From: DATLMR01 sp035634255
GTDB lineage: Bacteria > Acidobacteriota > Blastocatellia > UBA7656
Length of the DNA: 64,000 bases
Assembly (NCBI GenBank): GCA_035634255.1
Contig: DASQDI010000124.1
Coordinates: 18,976-82,975, forward strand
Direction: 5' to 3'
Positions within the stretch are counted from its first letter, which is position 1. The number at the start of each line of letters is the position of its first letter. Positions 7,107 through 15,914 of this stretch are shown here, piece by piece. The notes under the pieces were generated by a model that saw only the letters and a program-made list of their open reading frames with translations, was not told the DNA's origin and searched no databases. The position numbers and the translations under genes were made by a program.

Positions 7107-9371
7107 ATGGCAGAAAATGATGACGTGAAAATGCAGAAGAAGGTTAAGACAAGTAAGGCCGCCCCGGCCACAACACAACAGAAGGCTCGCGCTGCTCGTC
7201 GTAAGTTTTTGCGTCAGGCGTTAGCAGTCTCATCAGGCATCGCCCTCACGGAGCTGCTCCCCGCCTCGCTGGTGAATGCGGCATTCCAGCAGGTGCAGTG
7301 CCGCCCCGGCAGCCCTCTGAGGGCTATCGGCGAGATCAGAAGCAATGGCACCAAGCTGCAAGCCGTACTCAAGGTGGTGAACGGGAACAGGACCGTGCCC
7401 ACTTCGGTGGCGGCGAACCAGACCAGCATGCTGCGGTTCTACAAGGGGTACAACCCGGCCAACCCGAGTCAAATGTGGCCGCCCGACAACTCGACCGCGC
7501 CCGGCCCCGGCCCGACGCTCCGATGCAGCCTGGGCGATGACGTGCAGATCACATTCTTGAATCAGGTCAACGTGGGAGACTACCCCGCCTCGACGTTCAA
7601 CGGTGACACGGGGTCCCCGACCGGTTGCGACCAGGGCACGACGACCAACGACCCGAACTGGTACCCGCAAACGACGGGCGACACGTTCCCCAACTGCTTT
7701 CACGCATCGAGCGCCGCGAACCTTCACTTCCACGGCACGCACGTTACCCCGTCGACGACGGGCGATAACGTTCTGGTGAACATATGGCCGGACCCGAAGG
7801 TGAAAGAGTCGGACGTACAGGCCGCGTTTCAGCAGATATTTAACTCGGGCACCCCGCAACAGTGGTCCCAGGTCCCGCAGTCATGGCGAGACCTACAGCT
7901 CGGGCCTCAGAGCGGGTGGCCGAACGGCCCCAACAAAGGGCTCGTCGGGCGGTACGACGCGACACAGCCCTACCAGGGCGGGCGCGGGCTTCCTCCGAAC
8001 CTGCGATTGTGGCCCGTGGATTACGCGGCCGTTAAGGCGGGCGAATGGCCCCAGTATTTCGTGGGCTCGTACCCCTACTCTTTCAAGATCCCGAGGTTCG
8101 GCCTGGGCGGCCCCTATAAAATGGGTCAGGCTCCGGGGACTCACTGGTATCACTCGCACAAACACGGCTCGACTGCCTTGAACATGTTCAACGGCATGTC
8201 GGGGGCTATGATCATCGAGGACAACACCCCCAACGGGTACGACGGAAAGCTGAAATCGTTCTACAACAACAACCTGGTTCAGATGGTCCTCGTCTTCCAG
8301 CAGATCGACACCGGGAATAACCTGATGAGTTCGGGGGCGGGATCAGGAGGGGCGGCTCCGCCCGTGCTCGTCAACGGCCAGTACACGCCTCTCATCAACA
8401 TGCAGCCCGGCCAGATTCAACTGTGGCGCATGATAAACGCATGCGTGCAGAAGGCATTCAACTTTCAGTTTGCCTCGTGCAACACAGGCGATCCGGCCCC
8501 GGTGTTCAAGCAGACGGCGCAGGACGGCGTTCAGTTTTCGTTCTCGAACTACAGCAGCCAGCCTCAAGGGACCTCCATCAACATGGCCCCGGCGAATCGA
8601 ATCGACGCGCTCGTACAGGCCCCGGCGAAACCCGGCCTGTACGTGATGGGCGCGACGAACGCTCCCATACTGTTCATCCAGGTCGGCGGCCCCTCGGTGT
8701 CGATGGCTTTCCCGACGACCGCCGACCAGTACCCGACCTTCCCCTCGTTCCTGGGCGACATCCTGGACAGGGAGATCCGCCTGTGGCGGAAAGTCGTTTA
8801 CGGTTGGGAGAAGGGCCGACAGGGCGCGGGCCGCAACCCCGCCAACGCCCAGCCGCCTCTGGTGCCCAACGCCGCGCCTCATTACACGATTGACGGCGAA
8901 CAGTTCGAGGACGGTTACGTTAACCAGAAGATGCTCCTCAACACCGCGGAGGAGTGGCAGATCGTTAACGAGACCTCGGTCCCGCACCCGTTCCACATCC
9001 ACGTGAACCCGTTCCAGATTGTGGAAATCTACAACCCGAACACGATGACGGATGGTAAGCCGACCAGGATCGTCAGCCCCGAAGACATGCCCGAGGCCCA
9101 GAAGCGGTGGGGGAACACGAAGAATCTGGTCGCAGGGTCGCCCATCTGGTGGGATAATTTCGCCATCCCGATAGCCCAGACATCCGGCGGGAAAGTGGTG
9201 CTTGGCGCTGACGGCTTTGCCGCCAACCCCGGCTACTTCACCATGCGGTCCCGCTTCGTCGATTTCACGGGCCAGTACGTGCAGCACTGCCACATCCTCG
9301 CGCACGAGGACCGCGGCATGATGCAGTTGCTTGAGGTCGTGACTAATAAGACCGTCCTGAGGCATCACTGA
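7107..9371 (+). CDS. Tat-exported multicopper oxidase
   Basis: AAGGAG ends eight bases before the ATG at 7107, favouring it over the ATG at 7101. The N-terminus is a long basic tail, then a twin-arginine motif RRKFLRQ (31-37) and a hydrophobic stretch, so the protein should be folded with copper and exported by Tat. All four copper-ligand motifs of the family are seen: HFHGTH (about 206-211), HWYHSHKHG (about 346-354), HPFHIHVNPFQ (about 627-637) and HCHILAHEDRGMM (about 727-739), the last including an axial Met. At 754 residues it is longer than CueO-type enzymes, with extra loops between domains. The natural substrate (metal ion, phenol or other) is not evident. Confidence 0.9.
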   Translation: MAENDDVKMQKKVKTSKAAPATTQQKARAARRKFLRQALAVSSGIALTELLPASLVNAAFQQVQCRPGSPLRAIGEIRSNGTKLQAVLKVVNGNRTVPTSVAANQTSMLRFYKGYNPANPSQMWPPDNSTAPGPGPTLRCSLGDDVQITFLNQVNVGDYPASTFNGDTGSPTGCDQGTTTNDPNWYPQTTGDTFPNCFHASSAANLHFHGTHVTPSTTGDNVLVNIWPDPKVKESDVQAAFQQIFNSGTPQQWSQVPQSWRDLQLGPQSGWPNGPNKGLVGRYDATQPYQGGRGLPPNLRLWPVDYAAVKAGEWPQYFVGSYPYSFKIPRFGLGGPYKMGQAPGTHWYHSHKHGSTALNMFNGMSGAMIIEDNTPNGYDGKLKSFYNNNLVQMVLVFQQIDTGNNLMSSGAGSGGAAPPVLVNGQYTPLINMQPGQIQLWRMINACVQKAFNFQFASCNTGDPAPVFKQTAQDGVQFSFSNYSSQPQGTSINMAPANRIDALVQAPAKPGLYVMGATNAPILFIQVGGPSVSMAFPTTADQYPTFPSFLGDILDREIRLWRKVVYGWEKGRQGAGRNPANAQPPLVPNAAPHYTIDGEQFEDGYVNQKMLLNTAEEWQIVNETSVPHPFHIHVNPFQIVEIYNPNTMTDGKPTRIVSPEDMPEAQKRWGNTKNLVAGSPIWWDNFAIPIAQTSGGKVVLGADGFAANPGYFTMRSRFVDFTGQYVQHCHILAHEDRGMMQLLEVVTNKTVLRHH

Positions 9372-9400
9372 GAAGAAGACGGATCGATTCATCAGGCTCA

Positions 9401-9438
9401 CCGTCATCCCCGGCTGGCTTATAAGCCGGGGATGACGG
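9401..9438. repeat. Perfect 15-bp stem hairpin of dispersed-repeat type
   Basis: CCGTCATCCCCGGCT pairs exactly with AGCCGGGGATGACGG across an eight-base loop. It lies 30 bp after the multicopper oxidase stop. There is no run of T after either arm, so it is a weak intrinsic terminator at best. The core GTCATCCCCGGC resembles REP-like palindromes dispersed in many genomes. Confidence 0.6.
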
Positions 9439-9561
9439 CCTCTTCCCGTCCCGGCTTTCACGCAGTCCGCAATCCCCGATCAGGTGAGACGCCCTGAACA
9501 AAAACGGGTACTCCGTTCGCATCAAATGCGCTAGGATAAGCATATTTTGCGGGACATAAAG

Positions 9562-10359
9562 ATGGCGATTTTAGAGACTCAGGCCCTCACGCGCAAGTTC
9601 GGCAAGGTGACCGCGGTGGACGCCATGAGCCTTTCGATAGAGCCCGGGGAGGTGTTCGGGCTGTTGGGGCCGAACGGGGCCGGGAAGACCACGGCCATTA
9701 AAATGCTCACGACCTTACTGCCGCCGACGTCGGGCGGGGCGTCTCTTGCGGGCTATGATGTGGTCCGCGCCGCTTCGAGCGTGCGGAGGCTGATCGGCTA
9801 CGTGCCGCAGACGATCTCGGTCGATGGCTCGCTCACCGGCTACGAGAATCTGCTGATCTTCGCGAAGCTCTACGACATACCTTCGCGGGAGCGACAGCCG
9901 CGCGTGCGCGACGCCCTGTCTTTTATGGGGCTGACCGAGGCGGCGGATAAGCTGGTGCGGCAGTACTCGGGCGGGATGATTCGGCGGCTCGAGATAGCCC
10001 AATCGACCCTGCACCGGCCGCCGCTCTTATTCCTCGACGAGCCCACGGTCGGGCTCGACCCCCTGGCCCGCAAAGCGGTCTGGGAGCACATCGAGCGGCT
10101 CCGGTCGGAATACAACACGACGATATTACTGACCACCCATTACATGGAAGAGGCCGACAGCCTGTGCGGGCGGGTGGCGATCATGCACCTGGGCAAGGTG
10201 GTCGCGGTCGATACCCCGGCCCGGCTCAAAGCGTCCCTCGGCGACGACCGCACGACCCTGGGCGACGTATTCATCCACTACGCGGGCGACACTCTGGAAT
10301 CAGGAGGCAGCTATCGTGAAGCTTCAAGAGGGAGACGCACGGCCCGGCGGCTTGGCTGA
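9562..10359 (+). CDS. ABC-2 type exporter ATP-binding protein
   Basis: A 265-residue ATPase of the DrrA/CcmA group: Walker A GPNGAGKTT (about 36-44), signature YSGGMIRRLE (about 135-144), Walker B LLFLDEPTVGLDP (about 154-166) and H-loop TTHYMEEAD. The ATG at 9562 is preferred over an upstream TTG. The C-terminus overlaps the start of the membrane partner by 44 bp, a sign of translational coupling. Such pairs export drugs, lipids or polysaccharides. The downstream sulfotransferases and glycosyltransferase suggest a cell-surface product here, but that is inference. Confidence 0.88.
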   Translation: MAILETQALTRKFGKVTAVDAMSLSIEPGEVFGLLGPNGAGKTTAIKMLTTLLPPTSGGASLAGYDVVRAASSVRRLIGYVPQTISVDGSLTGYENLLIFAKLYDIPSRERQPRVRDALSFMGLTEAADKLVRQYSGGMIRRLEIAQSTLHRPPLLFLDEPTVGLDPLARKAVWEHIERLRSEYNTTILLTTHYMEEADSLCGRVAIMHLGKVVAVDTPARLKASLGDDRTTLGDVFIHYAGDTLESGGSYREASRGRRTARRLG

Positions 10360-11167
10360 TTCGTTGCTTTCGGCCCCGGCGAGCCCGCTCGCGGCGATCT
10401 CGGGCTTTGTGAGTAAAACGCTGGCAATCACCGAGCTCGAAATCCGCAAGCTGAGGCATGACTTCACCGAGCTTATCACCCGCGCCGTTCAGCCCGTGCT
10501 GTGGCTCCTGCTGTTCGGGCAGGTCTTCACCAGGGCCCGAATAATCCCCACGGGCGACATCGCCTACATCGACTTCATGACGCCGGGGATCCTCGCCCAG
10601 AGCGTGCTGTTCATCGCCATCTTTTATGGGGTAGGCCTCATCTGGGAGCGCGACCTGGGGATCACCAACAAGTTTCTAGTCAGCCCCACCCCGCGCGCCG
10701 CCCTGGTACTGGGGAAGGCCCTGTCGGCCGGGATACGCTCGCTCTCTCAGGTGGTGATCATATACGCGCTCGCGCTGCTGCTGGGGGTGAGGCTGAACTG
10801 GAACCCCCTGGCGCTCGCCGGCGTGCTGGCCGTGGTATTCCTCGGGGCGGCGCTGTTCTCGACCTTCTCCCTGATCGTCGCCTGCCTCGTTAAGACGCGC
10901 GAGCGGTTCATGGGCATAGGTCAGGTGTTGACCATGCCCCTGTTCTTCGCGAGCAACGCGATCTACCCGATCTCGATAATGCCGGAATGGCTGCAAGTGA
11001 TTTCGCACGTCAACCCTTTAAGTTATGAGGTGGACGCGCTGAGGGCGCTGATGATTCAGAACGGGGCGAGCGGCTTCGGAATAGGCGTCGATTTCTGCGT
11101 GCTGGGCGGCGTAACTTTTATACTGGTGATGATCGGCGCGCGGTTATACCCGCGGGTCGTGCTATAG
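10316..11167 (+). CDS. ABC-2 type exporter permease
   Basis: Starts at GTG with GGAGG eight bases upstream, inside the 3' end of the ATPase gene. The 283 residues have a soluble N-terminal stretch of about 40, then roughly six membrane segments (for example around 62-72, 90-107, 140-155, 163-190, 203-217 and 260-275) in the ABC-2 (DrrB-like) arrangement. It contains the family core DFMTPGILAQSVLF and the late NPLSYEVDALRAL motif of drug- and polysaccharide-type ABC-2 permeases. It should form a homodimer in the inner membrane with the ATPase encoded just before it. Confidence 0.87.
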   Translation: MKLQEGDARPGGLADSLLSAPASPLAAISGFVSKTLAITELEIRKLRHDFTELITRAVQPVLWLLLFGQVFTRARIIPTGDIAYIDFMTPGILAQSVLFIAIFYGVGLIWERDLGITNKFLVSPTPRAALVLGKALSAGIRSLSQVVIIYALALLLGVRLNWNPLALAGVLAVVFLGAALFSTFSLIVACLVKTRERFMGIGQVLTMPLFFASNAIYPISIMPEWLQVISHVNPLSYEVDALRALMIQNGASGFGIGVDFCVLGGVTFILVMIGARLYPRVVL

Positions 11168-11178
11168 GGGCGGTTGAT

Positions 11179-11928
11179 ATGACTCGCCCCGACAACATCG
11201 TCTTCGTAAAACAGCAGGGCGCGATGCGCACTGGGACTAACCTCGTCAAATACGCCTTGGAGGAAAACTTCACAAACGTGCGCGTGCTCGTGAATATCGG
11301 GCGCTGGAAGCATGCGACGGCCGAGACGCCCTTCAATTGGCGCGGGACAGACTGGGAAGGCGAAGGCGTGAGCGTGGACGTGGCCAGCCGCATAAGCCGG
11401 GAGGACCTGTCGGCGGCGCGGGCGGCGTTCGAGGCCGGGGCGGTCAGGTTCGCCATCAGCGTCAGGGACGTGTACTCGTGGCTTCTGAGCTACATCCGAT
11501 TCACGCGCCCGGATGAGGAGTCTTCCCTGCCGCCGCTAAAAGACTTGCCCCAGGAGTACGTCGTCGAGGCCCTACAGCACTGGAACACCCTGTACCGCGG
11601 CTATCTCTCGCTGCTCGATTCCGGGCAGGGGGCGATGCTCTTTCGACTCGAAGACCTGCTGACCGATTTTAACGCGACGTTGAACGAGGCCCGCTCGCTG
11701 TGGGGGCTTGAGCCGCGCCACGCGCGCTACGTCAGGCCGGCCCGCTACCTGCGGGCCGGCGTCGATGGCGAAAGCCGCGCGGAGCTATTCGAATCACCCC
11801 TCCCATTTGATCGGCGGCAATACCTGAGCGACAATCATCTGGCGCAGTTCGACGACACGTTGCTCGCTCTCATCCGCCGGACCATCGACGGGGATACGTT
11901 GCGCGCCTACGGGTACGACCTGTTATAG
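11179..11928 (+). CDS. Sulfotransferase-like P-loop protein
   Basis: The 249-residue product opens with a strand and loop, FVKQQGAMRTGTNLVKYAL (about 9-27), like the 5'-phosphosulfate loop of PAPS-dependent sulfotransferases, and has an AISVRDVYSWLLSYIRF segment (about 92-108) like their 3'-phosphate-binding region (RDP..W..S). It begins 11 bp after the ABC permease and precedes the GT9 gene by 13 bp. The expected role is transfer of sulfate from PAPS to a glycan or other acceptor. The P-loop is not canonical, so the assignment is moderate. Confidence 0.6.
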   Translation: MTRPDNIVFVKQQGAMRTGTNLVKYALEENFTNVRVLVNIGRWKHATAETPFNWRGTDWEGEGVSVDVASRISREDLSAARAAFEAGAVRFAISVRDVYSWLLSYIRFTRPDEESSLPPLKDLPQEYVVEALQHWNTLYRGYLSLLDSGQGAMLFRLEDLLTDFNATLNEARSLWGLEPRHARYVRPARYLRAGVDGESRAELFESPLPFDRRQYLSDNHLAQFDDTLLALIRRTIDGDTLRAYGYDLL

Positions 11929-11941
11929 GGGCCGATGCTTC

Positions 11942-13069
11942 ATGAACCAGAGCGGCATAATCAGAGTTGAAACAGTGAGACCACGCATCCTGATAGCAAG
12001 GCCCGACCATCTCGGCGACGTGTTATTGACCGTGCCGGCTGCCGTCGCGCTCCGCTCCGCGGTCCCCGGCGCGCACATCAGTTTTCTCGTGACGACCGCG
12101 CTCGGAGACGTTGTCCGCCGCTGCCCCGACGTGGACCAGACCTATACTCTGCCATTCCCGCGCCTCGCCTCCCCGCCCGACCCGGCCGCGTGGAGCGAGG
12201 TCGTAAGACGGAATGTGGGTATGCTGCGCGGGCGTTTCGACCTCGTCGTGTTATCCCGCCCCGACGACCCGTGGTCGGGCGAGCTTGCGGTGGCGGCTGA
12301 AATCCCGGTCCGCGTCGGGTACGCGACTCCGGGCATGGAATCATTCCTGACCGTCGCCCTTCCCTTTCACGAAGAAGGCCATGTCGTGATCCAGACATTG
12401 AAGCTGATCGAAGCGGCGGCCGGCCTATTCGGCGCGAAGGTCGTCGCCGATGACCGAGCGGCGGCCGGAAGTTTCGCCCCGACCCCGGCAGACGAAGCCG
12501 TGGCCGAGGAAGTGCTTCTCGAAGCGCCCGCGTCGGGGCCCCGCCCCGTAGTATTCCAGCCCGGCTCCGGATGGCCTCTCAAGAACTGGGGCCCGCGACG
12601 TTGGGGCGGGCTGGCTAAAGAAATCCGCCGACGCTGGGGGCTCACTCCGCTCGTGCCGGGCGGGCCGGGGGAAGACGCGCTCGTGGCGGCGGTGGTGGAA
12701 GCGAGCGAGGGCGCGGCGCACGGTCTGGCGGGGCGGCTCTCCGTGGGCGCTCTGGCCGCGCTTTACCGCCGCGCCTCGATAGTCATCGGGATTGACAGCG
12801 GGCCGATTCATCTGGCGGTCATGGTCGGCGCTCCGGTCGTCGGGCTTTATGGGCCGCTCGACCCTCTGAAGTGGGGGCCGTGGTGCCCGCCGGACCGCCG
12901 CCGCGTCATCCGCGTCGAACTCCCGTGCAGCCCCTGCGATTGTATCTTCGATCCGCCGTGCGGCATCCCAATCGAGCCCGCCTGCTGCACAGGCATCACG
13001 GTGGACGCGGTTCTCGCGGCTGCCGAAGACCTTATCAACAGTCGTAAATCCGGGCATGTGGTTATTTGA
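11942..13069 (+). CDS. Glycosyltransferase family 9 (heptosyltransferase-like)
   Basis: A 375-residue GT9 protein. RILIARPDHLGDVLLTVPA (about 14-32) is the family N-terminal motif with the catalytic Asp in HLGD; FQPGSGWPLKNWG (about 205-217) and VIGIDSGPIHLAVMVGAPVV (about 280-299) form the ADP-sugar-binding half. A Cys-rich stretch (LPCSPCDC and later CGIP and ACC, about 325-350) is common near the C-terminus of these enzymes. GT9 enzymes add heptose or related sugars to lipopolysaccharide. It lies between two sulfotransferase genes in one transcriptional direction, so a surface glycan is the likely acceptor. Confidence 0.87.
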   Translation: MNQSGIIRVETVRPRILIARPDHLGDVLLTVPAAVALRSAVPGAHISFLVTTALGDVVRRCPDVDQTYTLPFPRLASPPDPAAWSEVVRRNVGMLRGRFDLVVLSRPDDPWSGELAVAAEIPVRVGYATPGMESFLTVALPFHEEGHVVIQTLKLIEAAAGLFGAKVVADDRAAAGSFAPTPADEAVAEEVLLEAPASGPRPVVFQPGSGWPLKNWGPRRWGGLAKEIRRRWGLTPLVPGGPGEDALVAAVVEASEGAAHGLAGRLSVGALAALYRRASIVIGIDSGPIHLAVMVGAPVVGLYGPLDPLKWGPWCPPDRRRVIRVELPCSPCDCIFDPPCGIPIEPACCTGITVDAVLAAAEDLINSRKSGHVVI

Positions 13070-13115
13070 TCAAGAGTGGAGTCGTTTATAACCCCACGTA
13101 TCGCGAGGCCAATCT

Positions 13116-13955
13116 ATGGATCGTCTGAGACCGAGTTTCTTCATCATAGGAGTGAATAAATGCGGCACGTCGTCTCTCTACCGCTACCTGATCGCGCACC
13201 CGAACATCCTGCCCTGCGCGTTAAAGGAGCCCAATTTTTTCGGCCTGCACAGCCCCGAATACATCGCGGCGCACATCGATGAATACTTCTCGCTCTTCCC
13301 TACGAGCGAGTATCGAGGCGACCTCTCTTTCCGGTGGGAGGCGTCGGATCAGGCGGGCGACTCATTACTCACGAGGGTTCACGTCAGGCGCGACCCGGCG
13401 AAGGATTACATCACGGGCGAGGCCAGCGCCAACACTTTTCACGACATCTCTCCGGCGCTGCTTCGCCAACACCTGCCGGACGTGAAACTGATCCTACTGA
13501 TCCGCAACCCCGTCGAACGCGCCTACTCACACCACAGGATGTACCGCCGCTTTCATGCCGAAGGCAGCCTCCCGGAGATGGGCGTGAGCGATTTTGAAAC
13601 CGACGTACGGGCCGAGATGGAAGCGCACGCGCGGGGGGAGAGCACCAATTATATCGGTCCGGGCGTCTACACCGATAAGCTACAGAGGTGGGTCTCCGAG
13701 TATGGGTGGGGGCAGATCAGGGTCATCATCACCGAGGAACTCGCCCGCCCCGGCAAGGCCGCGCGCGTCATGCGAGACCTCGAAGATTACCTCGGGGTGC
13801 CGCACCACGACTACGGAGACATCCTGTCCCGCCGGTTCAACCACGCGCCCCCGTCCGACATGGAGCCGCGTTTACGCGCCATGCTCGCGGACTTCTACCG
13901 GCCTTACAATCGCGACTTGCAGGAATATCTCGGGCGCGAAATTCATTGGGAGTAG
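13116..13955 (+). CDS. PAPS-dependent sulfotransferase
   Basis: A 279-residue member of the sulfotransferase domain family. FFIIGVNKCGTSSLYRYL (8-25) is the 5'-phosphosulfate-binding loop, and LILLIRNPVERAYSHH (about 126-141) is the 3'-phosphate-binding motif with Arg and Ser. KEPNFF (41-46) is typical of the glycosaminoglycan-like bacterial sulfotransferases. No signal peptide or membrane segment is seen, so it acts in the cytoplasm. It is the last gene of the exporter/GT9/sulfotransferase run. It is more canonical than the sulfotransferase-like gene at 11.2 kb. Confidence 0.87.
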   Translation: MDRLRPSFFIIGVNKCGTSSLYRYLIAHPNILPCALKEPNFFGLHSPEYIAAHIDEYFSLFPTSEYRGDLSFRWEASDQAGDSLLTRVHVRRDPAKDYITGEASANTFHDISPALLRQHLPDVKLILLIRNPVERAYSHHRMYRRFHAEGSLPEMGVSDFETDVRAEMEAHARGESTNYIGPGVYTDKLQRWVSEYGWGQIRVIITEELARPGKAARVMRDLEDYLGVPHHDYGDILSRRFNHAPPSDMEPRLRAMLADFYRPYNRDLQEYLGREIHWE

Positions 13956-14013
13956 TCTCAGAGTGCGGAGCCTGGGCGAAATAACCTTACGTTTCGCAAC
14001 TCCCTCGCCGTGT

Positions 14014-14559
14014 TCAGGAGTCGCCTCGCGGCGGGATAATCTTCATCATTCGCGCTAACGGAAGCACCACTTCGCCGGGCAGGGCTATGTCGAATCTTTC
14101 ACTCACCTCGTAACCCAGAGCTTTGTATAAAGGCTCTCCCGGCAGAGTCGCTACCAGCTCAAGGGCCCCGAAGCCTGCCTCGCGCGCGGCCTTCTCGCAC
14201 GCTTCCAGAAGCAGCCGCCCCGCTCCCCTTCTCGCCCATCCGGGGTCGACGAAGAAAGCTCGTATCCGCGCCGGCTCCGTCCGGGCGTCGAGCAGCGGAT
14301 CATCCGCCGCCTTCATCTGGTCGCCTCCGTACAGAGTCCTGCGCTTGCTCCACCCGCCGCACCCGACTATCCGGCCCTCATCCTCCGCAACGAAGTACGT
14401 GCCGTCGGAGATGAGTTGGGTGTCAACGCCAAACACATGAACGATTGCGCTCTCGATCTGTTGGGGAGTGTAGTAGCTCGCGCTCAACCCGCGGGCCGAT
14501 TCCGGTATGAGCCGCTCAAGAAGAGGGATGTCATCCCGCGTAGCTTTTCGGATCAGCAT
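14014..14559 (-). CDS. GNAT family N-acetyltransferase
   Basis: A 181-residue GNAT protein. The acetyl-CoA pyrophosphate loop appears as FFVDPGWARRGAGRLLLEAC (about 101-120), followed by the typical ALELVATLPGEPLYKALGYE (about 130-149). An in-frame GTG lies nine bases upstream, but GGAG with good spacing points to the ATG at 14559. It ends a run of small minus-strand enzyme genes. Substrate unknown. Confidence 0.82.
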   Translation of the reverse strand: MLIRKATRDDIPLLERLIPESARGLSASYYTPQQIESAIVHVFGVDTQLISDGTYFVAEDEGRIVGCGGWSKRRTLYGGDQMKAADDPLLDARTEPARIRAFFVDPGWARRGAGRLLLEACEKAAREAGFGALELVATLPGEPLYKALGYEVSERFDIALPGEVVLPLARMMKIIPPRGDS

Positions 14560-14577
14560 CGTTCTCACTCCGGCGAA

Positions 14578-15051
14578 TCAAACCGCGGCCGGGCGCAGAA
14601 TCACCACCGGTATGTCGCGGGTCGTTATCTCCTGATACCTTCCGTACCCGGAATACATCTGGGTGAGCAGAGGCCAAAGGCGCCGCTTCTCCTCGGCCCC
14701 GGCCTGCTCGGCCCTGACCCGCCGCTTCGCCCCTTTTATCTGTATCTCGGCCTCCGGGTCGGCTTGCAGATTGAGCCACCATGTCGGGTGCTTCACCGCC
14801 CCTCCGTTGGAAGCGACGAGCACTACGTTGTCTCCGTCTGCCAGGTATAATAGAGGCACGGTGCGCGGCCTGCCGCTCCTTCGCCCTTTCGTGGTGAGCA
14901 GTAGGACGGGGCTGTTCGCGACCCTTCCTCCGACCGCCCCATTCGTGCCGCGGTAAATAAAAGTGTGGGCCGCAGTGACGCCGTTTTGAATGGCTTTAGA
15001 GAGCCGCGAAGGGCGGCGGCCGGTGGGCTCGTCGGCTTGTGCCATATTCAT
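14578..15051 (-). CDS. Nitroreductase/deazaflavin-dependent oxidoreductase family protein
   Basis: A 157-residue protein of the split-barrel Ddn family. Typical elements are VLLLTTKGRRSGRPRTVPLLYL (residues 50-71, quoted in part), VLVASNGG (about 77-84) and HPTWWLNLQADPEAEIQI (about 87-104). Characterised relatives in actinobacteria use F420H2; others in bacteria without F420 may use different flavins or have lost catalysis. GAGG at suitable spacing supports the ATG. It follows the dimethylargininase gene in the same direction. Cofactor and substrate are not shown by the sequence. Confidence 0.8.
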   Translation of the reverse strand: MNMAQADEPTGRRPSRLSKAIQNGVTAAHTFIYRGTNGAVGGRVANSPVLLLTTKGRRSGRPRTVPLLYLADGDNVVLVASNGGAVKHPTWWLNLQADPEAEIQIKGAKRRVRAEQAGAEEKRRLWPLLTQMYSGYGRYQEITTRDIPVVILRPAAV

Positions 15052-15099
15052 CGCATGACCTCGTTCGAAAAAGATTATTGAGCCGGCCGCGAGAGACGT

Positions 15100-15870
15100 T
15101 TAGGCGGCGCTCTCAAAAATGATGCTTGAGCAGGTCAGAGCGGCCTCCGCTTTCCGCAGCTCCGAGATGTCTACGACCTCGACCCTCCGCGCGATACCTT
15201 CTATCAATTCAACCGCCCTGGGGAACCCCGCCTGAACGCACACCGCTTCACCGACGCGCAGCACGTTCGCGGACCTGGGCTCGTCGGGCGGAGTGTAGAC
15301 AAGGTTGAATCCTCCGAACGGGTCAAGCTCGACCCAATCCGGGTTCACGAATAACGTCCCGTCATCTATGGCGGTACAGGCCGACTTCAGGTGCAGGCTT
15401 TCTTTAGTCCTGACAGGAGTGACGCTGTAGCCGCGGGGCTCCAGTATCCCCGCGAGCCCGGCAATACCTGCGGAATTGGTGCGGACCGATTGACCAACAA
15501 ATATCTTCCTCCCGACCCGCAGAACATCCCCGCCCTCGATCATAGCGGGCAGAGAGATGCGAACCGTTTCCCGGTACTCGGACAGCTCGCGCTCGATCAA
15601 ATCAACCTCTCCCCGGCGGGACGCGACCCCGGGGCTGCAAATTACCGCGACCTCGTCAACGACGACCGCAGTGTCTTCGACGAAGCACGAATCCGGGTAG
15701 AGTTCATTTTCGGACAGCGTCCTGACGACGGCACCGAGCCTTTCAAGCGCGGCGCAGTAATCTTCATGCTGGCGCGTCGCCAGTCGAATATCGATGGGAG
15801 CCCGGTCGATGAAAGCCAGCTCGCACCTGGAAATGTGCGGAGATACTTTGTGCGTGATCGCTCTTAGCAT
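15100..15870 (-). CDS. Dimethylarginine dimethylaminohydrolase (DDAH) family protein
   Basis: This 256-residue amidinotransferase-fold protein has all recognisable DDAH elements: SCFVEDTAVV (61-70) with substrate-binding acids, EGGDVL (112-117), the catalytic His in HLKSA (His160) and the catalytic Cys in ALTCSSIIF (Cys247). DDAH converts N-omega-methylated arginines to citrulline and methylamines; bacterial relatives include arginine deiminases of similar fold, but length and C-terminal Cys context favour DDAH. It appears cytoplasmic. It lies in a string of unrelated small enzymes, so no pathway is evident. Confidence 0.87.
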   Translation of the reverse strand: MLRAITHKVSPHISRCELAFIDRAPIDIRLATRQHEDYCAALERLGAVVRTLSENELYPDSCFVEDTAVVVDEVAVICSPGVASRRGEVDLIERELSEYRETVRISLPAMIEGGDVLRVGRKIFVGQSVRTNSAGIAGLAGILEPRGYSVTPVRTKESLHLKSACTAIDDGTLFVNPDWVELDPFGGFNLVYTPPDEPRSANVLRVGEAVCVQAGFPRAVELIEGIARRVEVVDISELRKAEAALTCSSIIFESAA

Positions 15871-15914
15871 GATATATCCCGCCCCGCGTGTCGCCCCGGC
15901 GGGCCCGCGGCGCG

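Noticed and set aside
10316..10359. Frameshift joining the ABC ATPase and permease
   Set aside because: The overlap has its own GGAGG and GTG start for the permease, which is the normal coupled arrangement.
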